From JAQVUB01 sp033809415 (GTDB taxonomy: Bacteria > Verrucomicrobiota > Lentisphaeria > Oligosphaerales > Oligosphaeraceae), in assembly GCA_033809415.1 (NCBI GenBank), contig JAPXLT010000159.1, forward strand, positions 1 to 10,591: 10,591 bases of DNA, given 5' to 3'. This document shows, piece by piece, positions 5,837 to 10,591 of this stretch. Under the pieces are notes generated by a model. That model was not told the DNA's origin. It worked only from the letters and a program-made list of their open reading frames with translations, and did not search any database. Each line of letters starts with the position of its first letter. The first letter of the stretch is position 1. The position numbers and the translations under genes were made by a program.

Positions 5837-8638
5837 ATGTGGGGAAAAAGTTGTCTGGTTTTCTGCTTCATTACGGCCATGTCGCTGTGCGCTCAAAACC
5901 TCATCGTTAATGGTGATTTCAGCGCCAGTACCGCGAATCTTTCTCCAGAATGCAGGAGCAACGGCGGCGTTATTGCCTTGTATACCGAAGAGGCTACCTG
6001 GAACAAATGCGGACAGCTCAAGGTAGATAAAATCACCAAAACTCCGGATGGTCGTGAAGCTGTCGGTTGTGCCGTCTGGATCGGCGGTGGGAAAAACAAC
6101 CTGAACAATGCCAATCTTGGCGGCTTCAAGTGCAAACCGGATACTGTTTACCAGTTTTCACTTGATATCCGGGGGACTGCTCCAAGAGCCTCGGTTGGAG
6201 CGATTGAATGGAAAGACGGCGTCGGGCTTTGGCATTTCAAACATATCAAGACTTCCATTGGCGGCATTGCAGTACAGCCGGAATGGACTCACTACAAGGG
6301 GACCTTCAAGACCGGGCCGGAGGCTGTTCATGCCGCCCTTTATCTGCAACTCTGGTGGGATACGAAACACGGGCCGATGACCTTCAAAATCGGAGATGAT
6401 CTTCTTTTCGACAATGTTATCATCACAGAGAAAAAGCAAAATCCGATGACGCCTGAAAACCCTGCAGAGACGGCAAAGGCCGATGACTTGAAAATCATAA
6501 AAACCATTTCCTCTGTAACTGGAACATTCAATGATTTCGTTATTTTCATGAGCAACGGGCAGCCTTCGGCCGATACCATCGTTCAAGTTTCTACCGACCA
6601 AACCGGAATTCAGCTGAAAGTAGACTGTAAGGAGCCGCTAAAGGTCACGCCCGCCTCCAATGGCCTTTGGAGCGGCGATGTGGTGGAAATCTTCTTCGGC
6701 GACAAAGCGGGAGACCGGCGGTTAAGTCAGTTTGTCGTTGGACCGGACGGGCAGAAATTTTCCGGAAAAGGAAGCAATGTCGAGGTCAATGCAGATTGGG
6801 AAGCGAAAGCCTCGGTTGCCGAAGACAGCTGGCAGGCGATAGTAAACATCCCTTTTACAGCTCTCGGCTGGGCGAATCCTAAAGAGGGGGAGAGCATCGC
6901 TTTCAATGTCGCCAGGCAGCGCAAGGCCGCCAATGAGCTGCAGACCTGGTCGGAAGTCAAGGTTTCCTTCCACGACGTGGAATATTTCGGGCGTCTGCTC
7001 CTTGGAAAATATCCTGACGATATGATGCGTGCCGAATATGAAACTGCACAAGCGCACAAAGCAGCAGCGGCGCTGAAAGAAAAATTTGCCAGGAATGCAC
7101 AACGTACCTTTCTCCTCGCACCCGTAAGAATCACCGATGATTTTTCCATTCCCTTTATGCCGGACGCTGTCTTTGATGCTCCGGAAAAAATCGAGCTGCG
7201 GGCGGCGGTCAATGAGATGAAACCGCTTGCATTGGCTCTTGCCAACACGACTGGAAAAACGGTCGAGTATCGGATTCTCGTGGAGACGCAACCGGATGAA
7301 GGCAAAAGTCGCTTTGACTGGCATGACAGCAAACCGTTTCCGGGGGTAACGCTTCGGCAGGGTCTGCCAATGCGGGATTCCGAGAGTGGGAGCAATGCCC
7401 TTTTTGATCCGTTGCCACGCCTTAACGAAGCTTCCACCGTATCAGTCGCTGCAAAAGAGGCGGGGCTTCTCTGGCTTGATTTCGACACCACAGACATGAA
7501 GCCGGGAAAATATGAAGGCAGAATCCGTATTATCCCCTTGAACGGAAAAGCGGTTTTCAGCCAAGCCGGCTATGGCTATGGGAATTTTACGTACTCCGGT
7601 GAAATGAGCGACCTGCCTTTTACCTTGCAGGTCTGCGACATCGAATTGAGCAAAGAACCGACCATTCCTGGGAATTTCTTTTCGCCGCCGGCCAACCAGG
7701 AAGTCATAAAACTCTTACGGGAAGCCGGCATGCGGATTTTTCAAATCAATCCATGGTCCCTGAATTTTCCCTTGGACGAGGAAGCGCGTTTCAAACCGCA
7801 AGCACCCGGCGCGCAGGCGAACCTAGACATGTTTACAGAAATATCCGCAGAGAAATTTTTCATTGGTTACAGTTGTTATGATACCTTCCTCCAGACTAAT
7901 AAAAACAAATCCGCGCTTTGGTCGGAATGGATGAAAACGTTGGCACAATTTATGAAGCAGAATGGCGCAGTTCTGCAGAACTGTTATGTGGAAGTTTACG
8001 ATGAACCGGACCCGAAAAGATTTGACGAAATTCTTCATGTCTTGAGAACTGCCCGGGAAGCCGCGCCGGAAATAAAGTTGACCATGACGCTTGGCGCACA
8101 TATCATGTCTGCGGAGCAAATGGAAAAGCTGCACCCCTATGTCGATTGCTGGATTCTGTGGAGCCACGGATATTTCAGCCGACCGGAGCACCTGGCATTT
8201 ATCCGCAAGGTGCAGCAGGAAGGTCGTGAAGTGGGGCACTACACCTGCGATACCGTTCTGCGCTCTTCCCTTGACCGCAATTACCGGCGTAATGCCTGGT
8301 TCGGGGAATATCACAAACTCGACATCAACGCGCTGTACCAGGGTATCACTGGATTGCGGCACTGCATCTGGAAAAGAACGCCGGCAGGGGAAATCCTTTA
8401 CCATGGTCCGGATTCCGCTATTCCATCGGTTCGCTATATGGCTTTCCGTCAAGGCATGACCGATGTCAAATACCTGGCTAAACTGCGCAAAATCGGCAAA
8501 GATTCCCCGGAAGCGCAAGAATTCCTCAAAAACGCCGCGAAACGAGTGACCGTTGATTTTGCGCATGATCCTTCCATGCCGGATACGGTGCGCGAAGAAG
8601 CAGCCAGCTTGATTCTTAAAATACAAGGAAACAAATGA
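5837..8638 (+). CDS. Secreted multidomain glycoside hydrolase-like protein (CBM-like regions plus DUF4091-like domain)
   Basis: A 933-residue exported protein. Residues 1-19 form a signal peptide, probably cut after SLCA. Residues 21-198 resemble a CBM4/9-type jelly roll (starts NLIVNGDFS, ends LLFDNVIIT). Residues about 216-390 resemble a CBM9-like domain (DVVEIFFGD, WQAIVNIPFTALG, IAFNVAR). Residues about 425-600 are a beta-rich linker domain with MKPGKYEGRI. Residues about 605-885 look like a DUF4091/TIM-barrel glycosidase domain with YDEPDP at 721-726 (Asp722, Glu723 are candidate acidic catalytic residues), CWILWSHGYF, and the late RYMAFRQGMTDVKYL. The substrate is unknown; plant or host glycans are plausible. 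AAGGAAA about 8 bases upstream supports the ATG at 5837. It is third in the operon and overlaps a short downstream ORF by ATGA. Domain calls are by motif only. Confidence 0.85.
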   Translation: MWGKSCLVFCFITAMSLCAQNLIVNGDFSASTANLSPECRSNGGVIALYTEEATWNKCGQLKVDKITKTPDGREAVGCAVWIGGGKNNLNNANLGGFKCKPDTVYQFSLDIRGTAPRASVGAIEWKDGVGLWHFKHIKTSIGGIAVQPEWTHYKGTFKTGPEAVHAALYLQLWWDTKHGPMTFKIGDDLLFDNVIITEKKQNPMTPENPAETAKADDLKIIKTISSVTGTFNDFVIFMSNGQPSADTIVQVSTDQTGIQLKVDCKEPLKVTPASNGLWSGDVVEIFFGDKAGDRRLSQFVVGPDGQKFSGKGSNVEVNADWEAKASVAEDSWQAIVNIPFTALGWANPKEGESIAFNVARQRKAANELQTWSEVKVSFHDVEYFGRLLLGKYPDDMMRAEYETAQAHKAAAALKEKFARNAQRTFLLAPVRITDDFSIPFMPDAVFDAPEKIELRAAVNEMKPLALALANTTGKTVEYRILVETQPDEGKSRFDWHDSKPFPGVTLRQGLPMRDSESGSNALFDPLPRLNEASTVSVAAKEAGLLWLDFDTTDMKPGKYEGRIRIIPLNGKAVFSQAGYGYGNFTYSGEMSDLPFTLQVCDIELSKEPTIPGNFFSPPANQEVIKLLREAGMRIFQINPWSLNFPLDEEARFKPQAPGAQANLDMFTEISAEKFFIGYSCYDTFLQTNKNKSALWSEWMKTLAQFMKQNGAVLQNCYVEVYDEPDPKRFDEILHVLRTAREAAPEIKLTMTLGAHIMSAEQMEKLHPYVDCWILWSHGYFSRPEHLAFIRKVQQEGREVGHYTCDTVLRSSLDRNYRRNAWFGEYHKLDINALYQGITGLRHCIWKRTPAGEILYHGPDSAIPSVRYMAFRQGMTDVKYLAKLRKIGKDSPEAQEFLKNAAKRVTVDFAHDPSMPDTVREEAASLILKIQGNK

Positions 8639-8742
8639 AAGTACGTTCGCTCCATTTTGACATGAAAGGATTGATTCCAAAACTGGAAATTATAAACTCA
8701 ATTTTAACAACGAACCACACGAAAATGCTTGGTGCAGACTGA
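8635..8742 (+). pseudogene. Possible 5' remnant of a GH20-like glycosidase gene, cut by a repeat module
   Basis: A 35-codon ORF starting with the ATG of an ATGA overlap with the glycosidase-like gene and preceded by AAGGAAA. Its first residues, MKVRSLHFDMKGLIPKLE, resemble the N-terminus of GH20/beta-hexosaminidase-like proteins of Planctomycetes and Lentisphaerota, which start with a similar HxDxKG...P segment (from memory). After about residue 20 the resemblance stops, and the DNA turns into the CACGAA-type start of the downstream repeat module (from about 8702). I read it as the remaining 5' end of a fourth operon gene whose body was lost. It could instead be a genuine small coupled ORF or chance. 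Confidence 0.4.
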
Positions 8743-8948
8743 CTGCCCGCAACCCAGTTTTTATCCATGGAAAGCGCGGAAATTTTATTTAGGGTTGCTG
8801 CTTTGACGAATGGAATGGCACGCGGTTTAAAAAGTGGCGCAACCGTCCCGGTTGTGATTTCTGATTACTCGCCCTCGTCCGACTTGTCGGACGAGTCGGA
8901 TAGCTGGAGCCTGCCACATAAAGGTAATGCTTTGCGCTTCAGGTGCTT
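8702..8948 (+). repeat. Dispersed module copy upstream of the oxidoreductase gene
   Basis: It starts TTTTAACAACGAACCACACG, then CTTGG...GACTGACTGCCCGCAACCC, then from 8769 to 8874 it is identical over 106 bp to 10190-10295. The match continues with differences to 8948 at the same 1421-bp offset, including an exact 25-bp block (8913-8937 = 10334-10358). It contains the hairpin CAACCG-TCC-CGGTTG (8840-8854) and a second hairpin CGTCCGAC/GTCGGACG (8876-8883/8886-8893). It ends 34 bp before the oxidoreductase start. It fills most of the 343-bp gap. Confidence 0.92.
8803..8831 (+). promoter_or_regulatory. Promoter-like TTGACG-N17-TTTAAA before the oxidoreductase gene
   Basis: TTGACG at 8803-8808 and TTTAAA at 8826-8831. 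Transcription would start near 8838, placing the CAACCG/CGGTTG hairpin at the very 5' end of a leader of about 145 bases that also contains the GTCCGAC hairpin. No other promoter candidate is seen between the upstream operon and this gene. Confidence 0.4.
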
Positions 8949-8981
8949 TTTTGCTGTACTTTTTTTGAAAGGTGAATCACT

Positions 8982-10139
8982 ATGGCTGATTTTCGAATGG
9001 GTGTTGTTGGTCTCGGCCACTGCGGTCGGGCCATGTTTCAATGGGTCGCCAAAGGCATTGACGGCGTAAAGGCGGTCGCTGCCTGCGATCTCAATGCCGA
9101 CTTGTTCTATAAAGACGTCCATTTTTATTACGGCGGACATAAACCGCCACTTGCTGATGAAATGCCCGACGTCAGATTTTACGACCAATATGATGAAATG
9201 CTGGATCAGGAAGAGCTTGATATCATCATGGTCGAAACCCCCGCCACATGCCATGCCGAATTCTGCGCCAAGGCGCTGGAAAAAGGGATTCATGTCTATT
9301 CGGACATCCCGTCGGTGGCAAGTCTATCTGAAGCAAAGATGCTGTGGGAAGTTCAGTCCGCCTCGACAGCCATGCTGATGACCGGCGCAACCACCTGCGG
9401 CTGGGGCTTTGTTCTCGCCATGCAGGATCTGGCGCGGCAAGGACTGCTCGGGAAGCCATACTATCTGGAAGCGGAATATATTCATGACTGCCGTCCTCTC
9501 TGGGAAGAAAGCCCATGGCGCAAGCCCGGAAAGGGAAATCACCGTTATCCGATCACCTATTGCACCCACTCCCTTGGACCGCTTCTCAGCATTCTTGATG
9601 AAGTCCCGCGTCATGCCACCTGCCTTTCCACCGGCAGCCACATCACCGACATCCCGGAAGCCGAAGACCTGATGGTGGCACTCTACCAGACGGATTCCGG
9701 AGTCCTTATCCGCCAGACAAACAGCTTCATCAACCAATGCACGACAGGACATCATTCCTTCCGCATCTTCGGCAGCAAAGGATATTTTGAACACCTTTCT
9801 CAACGTGGCTCCCAGCCCGCACGCACCGCCTTCAGCTCACGGAAACTGTATGGCATGGACAAATGGACCGAAATCCCGATCGGGTTCACCGCAAAGGAAG
9901 TCGAAATCCGTAGCCAACAGAATACGGCGGCGATGTTCGGACATGGCGGGGCGGATTCCTTTCTCTGGCACCGATTCGTAGAAGCTCTGCAAAACAAGGA
10001 AAAAGAAGCGCCTATCAATTTGAAAAAAGGCCTTGCAATGACCCTGCCAGGAATCTATGCCCAAGCTTCCGCTGAACGCGGCGGAGTGAAAATGCCCATC
10101 AGCTATCCGTGGGATGAGGATTTCAAAACGGAAATCTGA
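8982..10139 (+). CDS. Gfo/Idh/MocA-family NAD(P)-dependent oxidoreductase
   Basis: A 385-residue cytoplasmic dehydrogenase of the family that oxidises or reduces sugars and cyclitols. Residues 5-36 form the Rossmann entry, with G10-L-G12-H-C-G15 and an acidic residue (Asp36, CDLN) ending strand two. VETPATCHAEFCAKALEKGIHV (84-105) is the typical second half of the nucleotide fold. Where most members have EKP, this protein has S-D-I-P (107-110), so the usual catalytic lysine is missing. The C-terminal domain contains YCTHSLGPLLSIL with His196, a likely substrate or catalytic residue. AAAGGTGA 6 bases upstream supports the start. It lies alone between two nearly identical repeat modules and may use the promoter-like element in the upstream one. 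A role in metabolising sugars released by the neighbouring enzyme is inference. Confidence 0.9.
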   Translation: MADFRMGVVGLGHCGRAMFQWVAKGIDGVKAVAACDLNADLFYKDVHFYYGGHKPPLADEMPDVRFYDQYDEMLDQEELDIIMVETPATCHAEFCAKALEKGIHVYSDIPSVASLSEAKMLWEVQSASTAMLMTGATTCGWGFVLAMQDLARQGLLGKPYYLEAEYIHDCRPLWEESPWRKPGKGNHRYPITYCTHSLGPLLSILDEVPRHATCLSTGSHITDIPEAEDLMVALYQTDSGVLIRQTNSFINQCTTGHHSFRIFGSKGYFEHLSQRGSQPARTAFSSRKLYGMDKWTEIPIGFTAKEVEIRSQQNTAAMFGHGGADSFLWHRFVEALQNKEKEAPINLKKGLAMTLPGIYAQASAERGGVKMPISYPWDEDFKTEI

Positions 10140-10143
10140 AACA

Positions 10144-10369
10144 CGGCATGGACTGCGCCCGCAACCCGGTTTTTGTCCACGGAAAGCACGGAAAGCGCGG
10201 AAATTTTATTTAGGGTTGCTGCTTTGACGAATGGAATGGCACGCGGTTTAAAAAGTGGCGCAACCGTCCCGGTTGTGATTTCTGATTACTCGCCCCGTCC
10301 GACCCTGTCGGACAGGTCGGACAGCTGGATTCAGCCACATAAAGGTAATGCTTTGCGCCGTAGGTGCTT
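10144..10369 (+). repeat. Dispersed module copy downstream of the oxidoreductase gene
   Basis: It begins just after the oxidoreductase stop with GGACTGCGCCCGCAACCCGG, TTTTTGTCCACGGAAAGCAC, then the 106-bp block identical to the upstream copy (10190-10295), the stem GTCCGAC/GTCGGAC (10297-10303/10307-10313), and the shared block to 10369. Beyond that the two copies diverge, fixing the 3' boundary of the module. The gene it would precede lies outside the window. Confidence 0.92.
10224..10252 (+). promoter_or_regulatory. Promoter-like TTGACG-N17-TTTAAA in the last module copy
   Basis: Identical in sequence to the element at 8803-8831, with TTGACG at 10224-10229 and TTTAAA at 10247-10252. It is directed toward the right end of the window. 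Confidence 0.3.
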
Positions 10370-10463
10370 CACCATGCTTGCCCCCGCTTGGGGTGGGAAA
10401 TTCCCCAAAGCCAGTGCCTTATTCCAATCAAAAATCAAATTGCACGAATCATCTGTGGCATCT

Positions 10464-10495
10464 CACAAAGGCACAGAGGCACAAAGGCACAAAGA
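10464..10495. repeat. Degenerate GGCACAAAG/GGCACAGAG periodic repeat
   Basis: About three and a half units of roughly 9 bp (CACAAAGGCACAGAGGCACA, then AAGGCACAAAG). An inverted related stretch (CCTCCGTGCCTCTCTC, 10572-10587) sits at the window end. The remainder of 10370-10591 shows a small CCCC-GCTT-GGGG stem near 10383-10394 but no supportable gene. Confidence 0.65.
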
Positions 10496-10591
10496 GAAAT
10501 GCCGGGATGCATGTGATCGGTTGGAGATAATTCACCCCCCGGTTCACCTCGAAATGTTCTTCTATCCGCCACCTCCGTGCCTCTCTCAGGG

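Noticed and set aside
8767..9069. 100-codon ORF across the module, with a peptide shared between copies (ARGLKSGATVPVV)
   Set aside because: Differences between copies fall mostly at first codon positions and change amino acids, and the diverged copy at 1656-1739 has a stop in this frame; conservation is at the DNA level.
10348..10530. 60-codon ORF near the right end
   Set aside because: It starts inside the repeat module, runs through a periodic repeat and lacks a ribosome binding site or recognisable domain.

Overview
The window most likely comes from a Lentisphaerota (Victivallales-like) bacterium of the PVC superphylum, probably an uncultured anaerobe that degrades polysaccharides. Two things point there. 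One is a pseudopilin with the FTLIELLVVIAIIAIL type N-terminus and a C-terminal DGH motif, of the kind that is hugely expanded in Lentisphaerota, encoded between a GntR-type regulator and a large glycosidase-like protein. The other is a 51-residue basic protein (3079-3234, minus) that I recognise as the PVC signature small basic protein. The assignment is inference from protein families; no rRNA or tRNA gene was seen.

Left part (1-3234, minus strand): the small basic protein gene, a strong rho-independent terminator, then nifU (three-domain Fe-S scaffold) and nifS (cysteine desulfurase). With no nitrogenase gene nearby, nifU/nifS are best read as a general Fe-S cluster assembly pair. They are separated by 821 bp of repeats, so they are not a tight operon.

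Middle part (3235-8742, plus strand): a 727 bp repeat-rich gap with an 18-bp tandem array, then a compact operon. A GntR-type regulator (3962-5038) overlaps a pseudopilin (5035-5811) by ATGA. After 25 bp comes a 933-residue secreted protein with two carbohydrate-binding-like N-terminal regions and a DUF4091-like glycosidase domain (5837-8638). This again overlaps by ATGA a 35-codon ORF that looks like the first residues of another glycosidase-type gene, cut off where a repeat module begins.

Right part (8743-10591): a Gfo/Idh/MocA-family oxidoreductase (8982-10139) lies exactly between two copies of a repeat module that match over 180 bp at a constant offset of 1421 bp. The last 220 bp are non-coding as far as I can see.

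The most unusual content is the intergenic DNA. Nearly every gap is built from one composite module: CACGAA-type repeats, a GTGGGC/GCCCAC hairpin, an A/T-rich stretch, a promoter-like TTGACG-N17-TTTAAA, a CAACCG-TCC-CGGTTG hairpin, and often GTCGGAC 9-mers. There are three good core copies, one diverged core copy, and two upstream parts without a visible adjoining core (one cut by the window edge, one next to the diverged core). Where the following gene is visible, the module points in that gene's direction. It may act as a mobile terminator-promoter-leader unit, or simply be a dispersed repeat that seeds deletions.
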